Shown: piece after piece, positions 1 to 11,306 of the stretch
How the letters are laid out: the number at the start of each line of letters is the position of its first letter
How positions within the stretch are numbered: position 1 is the stretch's first letter
Source: Osmia lignaria lignaria
Taxonomy: Eukaryota; Arthropoda; Insecta; Hymenoptera; Megachilidae
NCBI RefSeq assembly: GCF_051020975.1
Contig: NW_027478162.1
Coordinates: 14,756,001 to 14,820,000, forward strand
Direction: 5' to 3'
DNA: 64,000 nt
Notes under the pieces: generated by a model
What the model was told of the DNA's origin: nothing
Seen by the model: the letters and a program-made list of their open reading frames with translations, nothing else
The model's database searches: none
Program-made: the position numbers and the translations under genes

Positions 1-36
1 AGTTTCCTACTTTTTATGTTCTATGATATTTTTTGA
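1..36 (+). repeat. Partial monomer at left edge
   Basis: The last 36 bases of a monomer, cut by the window edge. It carries the ctactttttatg form that normally precedes a type A monomer, and a type A monomer does follow at 37. Confidence 0.95.
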
Positions 37-3000
37 TCAGATGCGTGGTTCTCGAGATATATCAAGATATTTAAAAGTTCCGAAGCCGCACCAACATAAT
101 AGAGATACAGAAACACCGTGGCCCCTTTCTTTGAGATAACTCTGCACTATTGCGCGCTGCAAATGCCACTTCCAGCTTAGCTGTGCAGAAGAAGAACAAC
201 AAGAAGAAGAAATATCTCGAAATATGTCCATCAGGACCCTTCCCTTGAGATAAATCTGCAAATATCTCGGAAACGAAGCGAGCTATGGCAAAATGTTAAG
301 AGACCTTTTTTGTAGAGAATTAAGTTTCCTACTTTTTATCTTCTATGATATTTTTTGATCAGATGCGTAGTTCTCGAGATATATCAAGATATTTAAAAGT
401 TCCGAAGCCGCACCAACATAATAGAGATACAGAAACACCGTGGCCCCTTTCTTTGAGATAACTCTGCACTATTGCGCGCTGCAAATGCCACTTCCAGCTT
501 AGCTGTGCAGAAAAAGAACAACAAGAAGAAGAAATATCTCGAAATATGTCCGTCAGTCCCCTTCCCTTGAGATAAATCTGCAAATATCTCGGAAACGAAG
601 CGAGCTATGGCAAAATGTTAAGAGACCTTTTTTGTAGAGAATAATGTTTCCTACAATTTACGTTCTATGATATTTTTTGATCAGAAGCGTAGTTTTCGAG
701 ATATATCGAGATATTTAAAAGTTCCGAAGCCGCACCAACATATTAGAGATACAGAAACACCGTGGCCCCTTTCTTTGAGATAACTCTGCACTATTGCGAC
801 CTGCAAATGCCACTTCCAGCTCAGCTGTGCAGAAGAAGAACAACAAGAAGAAGAAATATCTCGAAATATGTCCGTCAGGCCCCTTCCCTTGAGATAAATC
901 TGCAAATATCTCGGAAACGAAGCGAGCTATGGCAAAATGTTAAGAGACCGTTTTTGTAGAGAATTAAGTTTCCTACTTTTTATGTTCTATGATATTTTTT
1001 GATCAGATGCGTAGTTCTCGAGATATATCAAGATATTTAAAAGTTCCGAAGCCGCACCAACATAATAGAGATACAGAAACACCGTGGCCCCTTTCTTTGA
1101 GATAACTCTGCACTATTGCGAGCTGCAAATGCCACTTCCAGCTTAGCTGTGCAGAAGAAGAACAACAAGAAGAAGAAATATCTCGAAATATGTCCATCAG
1201 GACCCTTCCCTTGAGATAAATCTGCAAATATCTCGGAAACGAAGCGAGCTATGGCAAAATGTTAAGAGACCTTTTTTGTAGAGAATAATGTTTCCTACAA
1301 TTTACGTTCTATGACATTTTTTGATCAGAAGCGTAGTTTTCGAGATATATCGAGATATTTAAAAGTTCCGAAGCCGCACCAACATAATAGAGATACAGAA
1401 ACACCGTGGCCCCTTTCTTTGAGATAACTCTGCACTATTGCGACCTGCAAATGCCACTTCCAGCTCAGCTGTGCAGAAGAAGAACAACAAGAAGAAGAAA
1501 TATCTCGAAATATGTCCGTCAGGCCCCTTCCCTTGAGATAAATCTGCAAATATCTCGGAAACGAAGCGAGCTATGGCAAAATGTTAAGAGACCTTTTTTG
1601 TAGAGAATTAAGTTTCCTACTTTTTATGTTCTATGATATTTTTTGATCAGAAGCGTAGTTTTCGAGATATATCGAGATATTTAAAAGTTCCGAAGCCGGA
1701 CCAACATAATAGAGATACAGAAACACCGTGGCCCCTTTCTTTGAGATAACTCTGCACTAGTGCGAGCCGCAAATGCCACTTCCAGCTTAGCTGTGCAGAG
1801 GAAGAACAACAAGAAGAAGAAGTATCTCGAAATATGTCCGTCAGGCCCGTTCCTTTGAGCTGAATCTGCAAATATCTCGGAAACGAAGCGAGCTATGGCA
1901 AAATGTTAAGAGACGTTTTTTGTAGTGAATTATGTTTTCTACAATTTATGTTCTATGATATTTTTTGATCAGAAGCGTAGTTTTCGAGATATATCGAGAT
2001 ATTTAAAAGTTCCGAAGCCGCACCAACATAATAGAGATACAGAAACACCGTGGCTCCTTTCTTTGAGATAACTCTGCACTAGTGCGAGCCGCAAATGCCA
2101 CTTCCAGCTTAGCTGTGCAGAAGAAGAACAACAAGAAGAAGAAATATCTCGAAATATGTCCGTCAGGCCCCTTCCCTTGAGATAAATCTGCAAATATCTC
2201 GGGAACGAAGCGAGCTATGGCAAAATGTTAAGAGACCTTTTTTGTAGAGAATTAAGTTTCCTACTTTTTATGTTCTATGATATTTTTTGATGAGATGCGT
2301 AGTTCTCGAGATATATCAAGATATTTAAAAGTTCCGAAGCCGCACCAACATAATAGAGATACAGAAACATCGTGGCCCCTTTCTTTGAGATAACTCTGCA
2401 CTATTGCGAGCTGCAAATGCCACTTCCAGCTTAGCTGTGCAGAGGAAGAACAACAAGAAGAAGAAGTATCTCGAAATATGTCCGTCAGGCCCGTTCCTTT
2501 GAGCTGAATCTGCAAATATCTCGGAAACGAAGCGAGCTATGGCAAAATGTTAAGAGACGTTTTTTGTAGTGAATTATGTTTCCGACAATTTATGTTCTAT
2601 GATATTTTTTGATCAGAAGCGTAGTTTTCGAGATATATCGAGATATTTAAAAGTTCCGAAGCCGCACCAACATAATAGAGATACAGAAACACCGTGGCCC
2701 CTTTCTTTGAGATAACTCTGCACTATTGCGCGCTGCAAATGCCACTTCCGGCTTAGCTGTGCAGAAGAAGAACAACAAGAAGAAGAAATATCTCGAAATA
2801 TGTCCATCAGGACCCTTCCCTTGAGATAAATCTGCACATATCTCGGAAACGAAGCGAGCTATGGCAAAATGTTAAGAGACCGTTTTTGTAGAGAATTAAG
2901 TTTCCTACTTTTTATGTTCTATGATATTTTTTGATCAGATGCGTGGTTCTCGAGATATATCAAGATATTTAAAAGTTCCGAAGCCGCACCAACATAATAG

Positions 3001-3256
3001 AGATACAGATACACCGTGGCCCCTTTCTTTGAGATAACTCTGCACTAGTGCGAGCTGCAAATGCCACTTCCAGCTTAGCTGTGCAGAAGAAGAACAACAA
3101 GAAGAAGAAATATCTCGAAATATGTCCGTCAGGCCCCTTCCCTTGAGATAAATCTGCAAATATCTCGGAAACGAAGCGAGCTATGGCAAAATGTTAAGAG
3201 ACCTTTTTTGTAGAGAATTAAGCTTCCGACTTTTTATGTTCTATGATATTTTTTGA
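37..3256 (+). repeat. Ten monomers of mixed type without clear higher-order period
   Basis: Monomers start at 37, 359, 681, 1003, 1325, 1647, 1969, 2291, 2613 and 2935. A and B left halves alternate irregularly (A, A, B, A, B, B, B, A, B, A). Two D-type monomers (681, 1325) each follow an A-type monomer. A local marker, tgtccatcaggaccc, appears only in the monomers at 37, 1003 and 2613, and gcgcgctgc only in those at 37, 359 and 2613. These shared private variants tie the three together, but no multi-monomer block repeats in order here. I see no gene or mobile element in the stretch. Confidence 0.85.
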
Positions 3257-4222
3257 TCAGATGCGTAGTTCTCGAGATATATCAAGATATTTAAAAGTTC
3301 CGAAGCCGCGCCAACATAATAGAGATACAGAAACACCGTGGCCCCTTTCTTTGAGATAACTCTGCACTATTGCGAGCTGGAAATGCCACTTCCAGTTTAG
3401 CTGTGCAGAAGAAGAACAACAAGAAGAAGAAATATCTCGAAATATGTCCGTTAGGCCCCTTCCCTTCAGATAAATCTGCAAATATCTCGGAAACGAAGCG
3501 AGCTATGGCAAAATGTTAAGAGACCTTTTTTGTAGAGAATTAAGTTTCCTACTTTTCATGTTCTATGATATTTTTTGATCAGATGCGTAGTTCTCGAGAT
3601 ATATCAAGATATTTAAAAGTTCCGAAGCCGCACCAACATAATAGAGGTACAGAAACACCGTGGCCTCTTTCTTTGAGATAACTCTGCACTATTGCGAGCT
3701 GCAAATGCCGCTTCGAGCTTAGCTGTGCAGAAGAAGAACAACAAGAAGAAGAAATATCTCGAAATATGTCCGTCAGACCCCTTCCCTTGAGATGAATCTG
3801 CAAATATCTCGGAAACGAAGCGAGCTATGGCAAAATGTTAAGAGACCTTTTTTGTAGAGAATAATGTTTCCTACAATTTACGTTCTATGATATTTTTTGA
3901 TCAGAAGCGTAGTTTTCGAGATATATCGAGATATTTAAAAGTTCCGAAGCCGCACCAACATAATAGAGATACAGAAACACCGTGGCCCCTTTCTTTGGGA
4001 TAACTCTGCACTATTGCGAGCTGCAAATGCCACTTCCAGCTTAGCTGTGCAGAACAAGAACAATAAGAAGAAGAAATATCTCGAAATATGTCCGTCAGGC
4101 CACTTCCCTTGAGATAAATCTGTAAATATCTCGGAAACGAAGCGAGCTATGGCAAAATGTTGAGAGACCTTTTTTGTAGAGAATTAAGTTTCCTACTTTT
4201 TATGTTCGATGATATTTTTTGA

Positions 4223-4544
4223 TCAGATGCGTAGTTCTCGAGATATATCAAGATATTTAAAAGTTCCGAAGCTGCACCAACATAATAGAGGTACAGAAAC
4301 ACCGTGGCCTCTTTCTTTGAGATAACTCTGCACTATTGCGAGCTGCAAATGCCGCTTCGAGCTTAGCTGTGCAGAAGAAGAACAACAAGAAGAAGAAATA
4401 TCTCTAAATATGTCCGTCAGACCCCTTCCCTTGAGATGAATCTGCAAATACCTCGGAAACGAAGCGAGCTATGGCAAGATGTTAAGAGACCTTTTTTGTA
4501 GAGAATAATGTTTCCTACAATTTACGTTCTATGATATTTTTTGA
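4223..4544 (+). repeat. Reference monomer, S variant
   Basis: Type A left half with a distinctive set of linked changes: gaagctgcacc, agaggtacag, gtggcctct, gccgcttcgagc, gtcagacccc and gagatgaatc. Copies of this haplotype or close relatives occur at 3579, 7765, 25153, 39321, 40287, 40931 and in part at 8731, 50265 and 54127. The wide spread shows that it was carried by several separate duplications. Confidence 0.88.
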
Positions 4545-4866
4545 TCAGAAGCGTAGTTTTCGAGATATATCGAGATATTTAAAAGTTCCGAAGCCGCACC
4601 AACATAATAGAGATACAGAAACACCGTGGCCCCTTTCTTTGAGATAACTCTGCACTATTGCGACCTGCAAATGCCACTTCCAGCTCAGCTGTGCAGAAGA
4701 AGAACAACAAGAAGAAGAAATATCTCGAAATATGTCCGTCAGGCCCCTTCCCTTGAGATAAATCTGCAAATATCTCGGAAACGAAGCGAGCTATGGCAAA
4801 ATGTTAAGAGACCTTTTTTGTAGAGAATTATGTTTCCTACTTTTTATGTTCTATGATATTTTTTGA
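4545..4866 (+). repeat. Reference monomer, D variant
   Basis: Type B left half, then gcgacctgc and cagctcagctg in place of gcgagctgc and cagcttagctg. The same haplotype occurs at 681, 1325, 5833, 6799, 7121, 10019, 12595, 15815, 23221 and 41253, and as a right part at 8731. The T-to-C change in gcttag removes a plus-strand TAG, which is the only reason a 65-codon plus-strand open frame (from GTG) appears in these copies. D copies are otherwise confined to the first 23.5 kb plus one at 41253. Confidence 0.88.
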
Positions 4867-5188
4867 TCAGATGCGTAGTTCTCGAGATATATCAAGATAT
4901 TTAAAAGTTCCGAAACCGCACCAACATAATAGAGATACAGAAACACCGTGACCCCTTTCTTTGAGATAACTCTGCACTATTGCGAGCTGGAAATGCCACT
5001 TCCAGTTTAGCTGTGCAGAAGAAGAACAACAAGAAGAAGAAATATCTCGAAATATGTCCGTTAGGCCCCTTCCCTTGCGATAAATCTGCAAATATCTCGG
5101 AAACAAAGCGAGCTGTGGCAAAATGTTAAGAGACCTTTTTTGTAGAGAATTAAGTTTCCTACTTTTTATGTTCTATGATATTTTTTGA

Positions 5189-5510
5189 TCAGATGCGTAG
5201 TTCTCGAGATATATCAAGATATTTAAAAGTTCCGAAGCCGCACCAACATAATAGAGATACAGAAACACCGTGGCCCCTTTCTTTGAGATAACTCTGCACT
5301 ATTGCGAGCTGCAAATGCCACTTCCAGCTTAGCTGTGCAGAGGAAGAACAACAAGAAGAAGAAGTATCTCGAAATATGTCCGTCAGGCCCGTTCCTTTGA
5401 GCTGAATCTGCAAATATCTCGGAAACGAAGCGAGCTATGGCAAAATGTTAAGATACGTTTTTTGTAGAGAATTATGTTTCCTACAATTTATGTTCTATGA
5501 TATTTTTTGA
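5189..5510 (+). repeat. Reference monomer, C variant
   Basis: Type A left half, cagaggaagaac, gaagtatctcg, ggcccgttcctttgagctg and then gatacgttttttg. A sister form with ggccagttcctttgagctg is common from 18.7 kb on. C-type right parts recur at 1647, 2291, 9375, 15171, 17425, 22577, 47369, 51231, 57669, 58313 and 59600, and the sister form at many places in 18.7-21 kb and 41.6-64 kb. Confidence 0.88.
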
Positions 5511-5832
5511 TCAGAAGCGTAGTTTTCGAGATATATCGAGATATTTAAAAGTTCCGAAGCCGCACCAACATAATAGAGATACAGAAACACCGTGGCCCCT
5601 TTCTTTGAGATAACTCTGCACTAGTGCGAGCCGCAAATGCCACTTCCAGCTTAGCTGTGCAGAAGAAGAACAACAAGAAGAAGAAATATCTCGAAATATG
5701 TCCGTCAGGCCCCTTCCCTTGAGATAAATCTGCAAATATCTCGGAAACGAAGCGAGCTATGGCAAAATGTTAAGAGACCTTTTTTGTAGAGAATTATGTT
5801 TCCCACAATTTATGTTCTATGATATTTTTTGA
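5511..5832 (+). repeat. Reference monomer, B variant
   Basis: Diagnostic B states at the left: gatcagaagcg, gttttcgagat and tatcgagat, preceded by ctacaatttatg. The middle carries gcactagtgcgagccgc, which includes the perfect 10-bp palindrome GCACTAGTGC at 5618-5627 and an ACTAGT hexamer. B copies lack the CTCGAG hexamer at monomer position 15 that A copies have. B is found throughout the window, interspersed with A. Confidence 0.92.
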
Positions 5833-7442
5833 TCAGAAGCGTAGTTTTCGAGATATATCGAGATATTTAAAAGTTCCGAAGCCGCACCAACATAATAGAG
5901 ATACAGAAACACCGTGGCCCCTTTCTTTGAGATAACTCTGCACTATTGCGACCTGCAAATGCCACTTCCAGCTCAGCTGTGCAGAAGAAGAACAACAAGA
6001 AGAAGAAATATCTCGAAATATGTCCGTCAGGCCCCTTCCCTTGAGATAAATCTGCAAATATCTCGGAAACGAAGCGAGCTATGGCAAAATGTTAAGAGAC
6101 CTTTTTTGTAGAGAATTAAGTTTCCTACTTTTTATGTTCTATGATATTTTTTGATCAGAAGCGTAGTTTTCGAGATATATCGAGATATTTAAAAGTTCCG
6201 AAGCCGCACCAACATAATAGAGATACAGAAACACCGTGGCCCCTTTCTTTGAGATAACTCTGCACTAGTGCGAGCTGCAAATGCCACTTCCAGCTTAGCT
6301 GTGCAGAAGAAGAACAACAAGAAGAAGAAATATCTCGAAATATGTCCGTCAGGCCCCTTCCCTTGAGATAAATCTGCAAATATCTCGGAAACGAAGCGAG
6401 CTATGGCAAAATGTTAAGAGACCTTTTTTGTAGAGAATTAAGTTTCCTACAATTTATGTTCTATGATATTTTTTGATCAGAAGCGTAGTTTTCGAGATAT
6501 ATCGAGATATTTAAAAGTTCCGAAGCCGCACCAACATAATAGAGATACAGAAACACCGTGGCCCCTTTCTTTGAGATAACTCTGCACTAGTGCGAGCCGC
6601 AAATGCCACTTCCAGCTTAGCTGTGCAGAAGAAGAACAACAAGAAGAAGAAATATCTCGAAATATGTCCGTCAGGCCCCTTCCCTTGAGATAAATCTGCA
6701 AATATCTCGGAAACGAAGCGAGCTATGGCAAAATGTTAAGAGACCTTTTTTGTAGAGAATTATGTTTCCTACAATTTATGTTCTATGATATTTTTTGATC
6801 AGAAGCGTAGTTTTCGAGATATATCGAGATATTTAAAAGTTCCGAAGCCGCACCAACATAATAGAGATACAGAAACACCGTGGCCCCTTTCTTTGAGATA
6901 ACTCTGCACTATTGCGACCTGCAAATGCCACTTCCAGCTCAGCTGTGCAGAAGAAGAACAACAAGAAGAAGAAATATCTCGAAATATGTCCGTCAGGCCC
7001 CTTCCCTTGAGATATATCCGCAAATATCTCGGAAACGAAGCGAGCTATGGCAAAATGTTAAGAGACCTTTTTTGTAGAGAATTATGTTTCCTACAATTTA
7101 TGTTCTATGATATTTTTTGATAAGAAGCGTAGTTTTCGAGATATATCGAGATATTTAAAAGTTCCGAAGCCGCACCAACATAATAGAGATACAGAAACAC
7201 CGTGGCCCCTTTCTTTGAGATAACTCTGCACTATTGCGACCTGCAAATGCCACTTCCAGCTCAGCTGTGCAGAAGAAGAACAACAAGAAGAAGAAATATC
7301 TCGAAATATGTCCGTCAGGCCCCTTCCCTTGAGATAAATCTGCAAATATCTCGGAAACGAAGCGAGCTATGGCAAAATGTTAAGAGACCTTTTTTGTAGA
7401 GAATTAAGTTTCCGACTTTTTATGTTCTATGATATTTTTTGA

Positions 7443-7764
7443 TCAGATGCGTAGTTCTCGAGATATATCAAGATATTTAAAAGTTCCGAAGCCGCGCCAA
7501 CATAATAGAGATACAGAAACACCGTGGCCCCTTTCTTTGGGATAACTCTGCACTATTGCGAGCTGCAAATGCCACTTCCAGCTTAGCTGTGCAGAACAAG
7601 AACAATAAGAAGAAGAAATATCTCGAAATATGTCCGTCAGGCCACTTCCCTTGAGATAAATCTGTAAATATCTCGGAAACGAAGCGAGCTATGGCAAAAT
7701 GTTGAGAGACCTTTTTTGTAGAGAATTAAGTTTCCTACTTTTTATGTTCGATGATATTTTTTGA
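7443..7764 (+). repeat. Recombinant monomer (3257-type left, 3901-type right)
   Basis: The left part has the gccgcgcc marker (G at 7496) and the upstream ccgactttttatg flank of the monomer at 3257. The right part has ctttgggat (G at 7540), aacaagaacaataag, ggccacttccc, ctgtaaatatc and gttgagagacc of the monomer at 3901. The switch therefore lies between 7497 and 7539. The same hybrid recurs at 8409. Confidence 0.8.
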
Positions 7765-8730
7765 TCAGATGCGTAGTTCTCGAGATATATCAAGATATTT
7801 AAAAGTTCCGAAGCTGCACCAACATAATAGAGGTACAGAAACACCGTGGCCTCTTTCTTTGAGATAACTCTGCACTATTGCGAGCTGCAAATGCCGCTTC
7901 GAGCTTAGCTGTGCAGAAGAAGAACAACAAGAAGAAGAAATATCTCTAAATATGTCCGTCAGACCCCTTCCCTTGAGATGAATCTGCAAATACCTCGGAA
8001 ACGAAGCGAGCTATGGCAAGATGTTAAGAGACCTTTTTTGTAGAGAATAATGTTTCCTACAATTTATGTTCTATGATATTTTTTGATCAGATGCGTAGTT
8101 CTCGAGATATATCAAGATATTTAAAAGTTCCGAAACCGCACCAACATAATAGAGATACAGAAACACCGTGACCCCTTTCTTTGAGATAACTCTGCACTAT
8201 TGCGAGCTGGAAATGCCACTTCCAGTTTAGCTGTGCAGAAGAAGAACAACAAGAAGAAGAAATATCTCGAAATATGTCCGTTAGGCCCCTTCCCTTGCGA
8301 TAAATCTGCAAATATCTCGGAAACAAAGCGAGCTGTGGCAAAATGTTAAGAGACCTCTTTTGTAGAGAATTAAGTTTCCTACTTTTTATGTTCTATGATA
8401 TTTTTTGATCAGATGCGTAGTTCTCGAGATATATCAAGATATTTAAAAGTTCCGAAGCCGCGCCAACATAATAGAGATACAGAAACACCGTGGCCCCTTT
8501 CTTTGGGATAACTCTGCACTATTGCGAGCTGCAAATGCCACTTCCAGCTTAGCTGTGCAGAACAAGAACAATAAGAAGAAGAAATATCTCGAAATATGTC
8601 CGTCAGGCCACTTCCCTTGAGATAAATCTGTAAATATCTCGGAAACGAAGCGAGCTATGGCAAAATGTTGAGAGACCTTTTTTGTAGAGAATTAAGTTTC
8701 CTACTTTTTATGTTCGATGATATTTTTTGA

Positions 8731-9052
8731 TCAGATGCGTAGTTCTCGAGATATATCAAGATATTTAAAAGTTCCGAAGCTGCACCAACATAATAGAGGT
8801 ACAGAAACACCGTGGCCCCTTTCTTTGAGATAACTCTGCACTATTGCGACCTGCAAATGCCACTTCCAGCTCAGCTGTGCAGAAGAAGAACAACAAGAAG
8901 AAGAAATATCTCGAAATATGTCCGTCAGGCCCCTTCCCTTGAGATAAATCTGCAAATATCTCGGAAACGAAGCGAGCTATGGCAAAATGTTAAGAGACCT
9001 TTTTTGTAGAGAATTAAGTTTCCTACTTTTTATGTTCTATGATATTTTTTGA
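8731..9052 (+). repeat. Recombinant monomer (S left, D right)
   Basis: The left part carries the S markers gaagctgcacc and agaggt (G at 8799). From 8818 on it carries the non-S state gtggcccct and then the D markers gcgacctgc and gctcagctg. The switch is confined to 8800-8817. It coincides with the start of the block that copies 4545-6154 at an offset of 4,186 bp, so it marks a duplication breakpoint inside a monomer. Confidence 0.88.
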
Positions 9053-10662
9053 TCAGATGCGTAGTTCTCGAGATATATCAAGATATTTAAAAGTTCCGAA
9101 ACCGCACCAACATAATAGAGATACAGAAACACCGTGACCCCTTTCTTTGAGATAACTCTGCACTATTGCGAGCTGGAAATGCCACTTCCAGTTTAGCTGT
9201 GCAGAAGAAGAACAACAAGAAGAAGAAATATCTCGAAATATGTCCGTTAGGCCCCTTCCCTTGCGATAAATCTGCAAATATCTCGGAAACAAAGCGAGCT
9301 GTGGCAAAATGTTAAGAGACCTTTTTTGTAGAGAATTAAGTTTCCTACTTTTTATGTTCTATGATATTTTTTGATCAGATGCGTAGTTCTCGAGATATAT
9401 CAAGATATTTAAAAGTTCCGAAGCCGCACCAACATAATAGAGATACAGAAACACCGTGGCCCCTTTCTTTGAGATAACTCTGCACTATTGCGAGCTGCAA
9501 ATGCCACTTCCAGCTTAGCTGTGCAGAGGAAGAACAACAAGAAGAAGAAGTATCTCGAAATATGTCCGTCAGGCCCGTTCCTTTGAGCTGAATCTGCAAA
9601 TATCTCGGAAACGAAGCGAGCTATGGCAAAATGTTAAGATACGTTTTTTGTAGAGAATTATGTTTCCTACAATTTATATTCTATGATATTTTTTGATCAG
9701 AAGCGTAGTTTTCGAGATATATCGAGATATTTAAAAGTTCCGAAGCCGCACCAACATAATAGAGATACAGAAACACCGTGGCCCCTTTCTTTGAGATAAC
9801 TCTGCACTAGTGCGAGCCGCAAATGCCACTTCCAGCTTAGCTGTGCAGAAGAAGAACAACAAGAAGAAGAAATATCTCGAAATATGTCCGTCAGGCCCCT
9901 TCCCTTGAGATAAATCTGCAAATATCTCGGAAACGAAGCGAGCTATGGCAAAATGTTAAGAGACCTTTTTTGTAGAGAATTATGTTTCCCACAATTTATG
10001 TTCTATGATATTTTTTGATCAGAAGCGTAGTTTTCGAGATATATCGAGATATTTAAAAGTTCCGAAGCCGCACCAACATAATAGAGATACAGAAACACCG
10101 TGGCCCCTTTCTTTGAGATAACTCTGCACTATTGCGACCTGCAAATGCCACTTCCAGCTCAGCTGTGCAGAAGAAGAACAACAAGAAGAAGAAATATCTC
10201 GAAATATGTCCGTCAGGCCCCTTCCCTTGAGATAAATCTGCAAATATCTCGGAAACGAAGCGAGCTATGGCAAAATGTTAAGAGACCTTTTGTGTAGAGA
10301 ATTAAGTTTCCTACAATTTATGTTCTATGATATTTTTTGATCAGAAGCGTAGTTTTCGAGATATATCGAGATATTTAAAAGTTCCGAAGCCGCACCAACA
10401 TAATAGAGATACAGAAACACCGTGGCCCCTTTCTTTGAGATAACTCTGCACTAGTGCGAGCCGCAAATGCCACTTCCAGCTTAGCTGTGCAGAAGAAGAA
10501 CAACAAGAAGAAGAAATATCTCGAAATATGTCCGTCAGGCCCCTTCCCTTGAGATAAATCTGCAAATATCTCGGAAACGAAGCGAGCTATGGCAAAATGT
10601 TAAGAGACCTTTTTTGTAGAGAATTAAGTTTCCTACTTTTTATGTTCTATGATATTTTTTGA

Positions 10663-11306
10663 TCAGATGCGTAGTTCTCGAGATATATCAAGATATTTAA
10701 AAGTTCCGAAGCCGCACCAACATAATAGAGATACAGAAACACCGTGGCCCCTTTCTTTGAGATAACTCTGCACTATTGCGAGCTGGAAATGCCACTTCCA
10801 GTTTAGCTGTGCAGAAGAAGAACAACAAGAAGAAGAAATATCTCGAAATATGTCCGTTAGGCCCCATCCCTTCAGATAAATCTGCAAATATCTCGGAAAC
10901 GAAGCGAGCTATGGCAAAATGTTAAGAGACCTTTTTTGTAGAGAATTAAGTTTCCTACTTTTTATGTTCTATGATATTTTTTGATCAGATGCGTAGTTCT
11001 CGAGATATATCAAGATATTTAAAAGTTCCGAAGCCGCACCAACATAATAGAGATACAGAAACACCGTGGCCCCTTTCTTTGAGATAACTCTGCACTATTG
11101 CGAGCTGGAAATGCCACTTCCAGTTTAGCTGTGCAGAAGAAGAACAACAAGAAGAAGAAATATCTCGAAATATGTCCGTTAGGCCCCTTCCCTTCAGATA
11201 AATCTGCAAATATCTCGGAAACGAAGCGAGCTATGGCAAAATGTTAAGAGACCTTTTTTGTAGAGAATTAAGTTTCCTACTTTTCATGTTCTATGATATT
11301 TTTTGA
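10663..11306 (+). repeat. Adjacent near-identical monomer pair
   Basis: Two successive A monomers share ggaaatgcc, cagtttagc, cgttaggcc and ccttcagataaatc. The only difference I noticed is cccatccc in the first (near 10866) versus ccttccc in the second. This is the simplest form of duplication in the array: one monomer copied next to itself. Confidence 0.82.

Larger units (their letters stand above)
3257..7442 (+). repeat. 13-monomer segment (4,186 bp), source version
   Basis: Monomers 11 to 23 of the window. Landmarks are: an A monomer with gccgcgcc and ggaaatgcc (3257); S-like (3579); a monomer with aacaagaacaataag (3901); S (4223); D (4545); an A monomer with gaaaccgc and gtgacccc (4867); C (5189); B (5511); D (5833); two B-type (6155, 6477); and two D with B-type left halves (6799 with atatccgc, 7121 with gataagaagcg). 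Much of this order recurs 13 monomers later from 7443, so it is read as one copy of a higher-order unit. Which copy came first is not certain. Confidence 0.8.
7443..10662 (+). repeat. Rearranged second copy of the 13-monomer segment
   Basis: Relative to the segment starting at 3257: the monomer at 7443 joins the left part of the 3257 type to the right part of the 3901 type. The one at 7765 matches 4223, and 8087 matches 4867. Those at 8409 and 8731 (left part) repeat 7443 and 7765. From the right part of 8731 through 10019 the order matches 4545 to 5833 at a constant offset of 4,186 bp. The monomer at 10341 matches 6477, so the equivalent of 6155 is missing. The pattern fits several unequal exchanges after an initial duplication. 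Confidence 0.8.

Noticed and set aside
200..245. Hammerhead ribozyme core, as known from some animal satellites
   Set aside because: The minus strand has ctgatgg in a few monomers (ctgacgg in most), but CTGATGA followed by GAAA in a suitable arrangement is missing.
37..261. A 74-codon open frame on the minus strand in almost every monomer
   Set aside because: It begins with TTG, not ATG, in the copies checked. The frame is broken by in-frame stops in some monomers (18391, 22577, 61211, 62498) and by the 2-bp deletion in three others. 322 bp is not a multiple of 3, so frames do not join. Its recurrence is explained by repeat identity.
225..300. CENP-B box on the minus strand (cttcgtttcc)
   Set aside because: Only the TTCG half agrees. 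The required A and CGGG part of the box is absent.
40..320. RNA polymerase III gene (B-box-like agttccgaagcc, T6 terminator-like run)
   Set aside because: The B-box match needs an extra base, no A box is found at a proper distance, and no tRNA-like or SINE-like fold is apparent.
762..959. A 65-codon plus-strand open frame in D monomers
   Set aside because: It starts at GTG and exists only because gcttag became gctcag in this haplotype. The other monomers have the TAG stop.
3450..3470. TTAGG insect telomere motif (gttaggcccc)
   Set aside because: It occurs once per affected monomer as a C-to-T variant of gtcaggcccc and is never tandem.
4867..5121. Longer 84- to 94-codon minus-strand frames
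   Set aside because: They are extensions of the same repeat frame, caused by substitutions at the usual start-side or stop-side codons, again from TTG.
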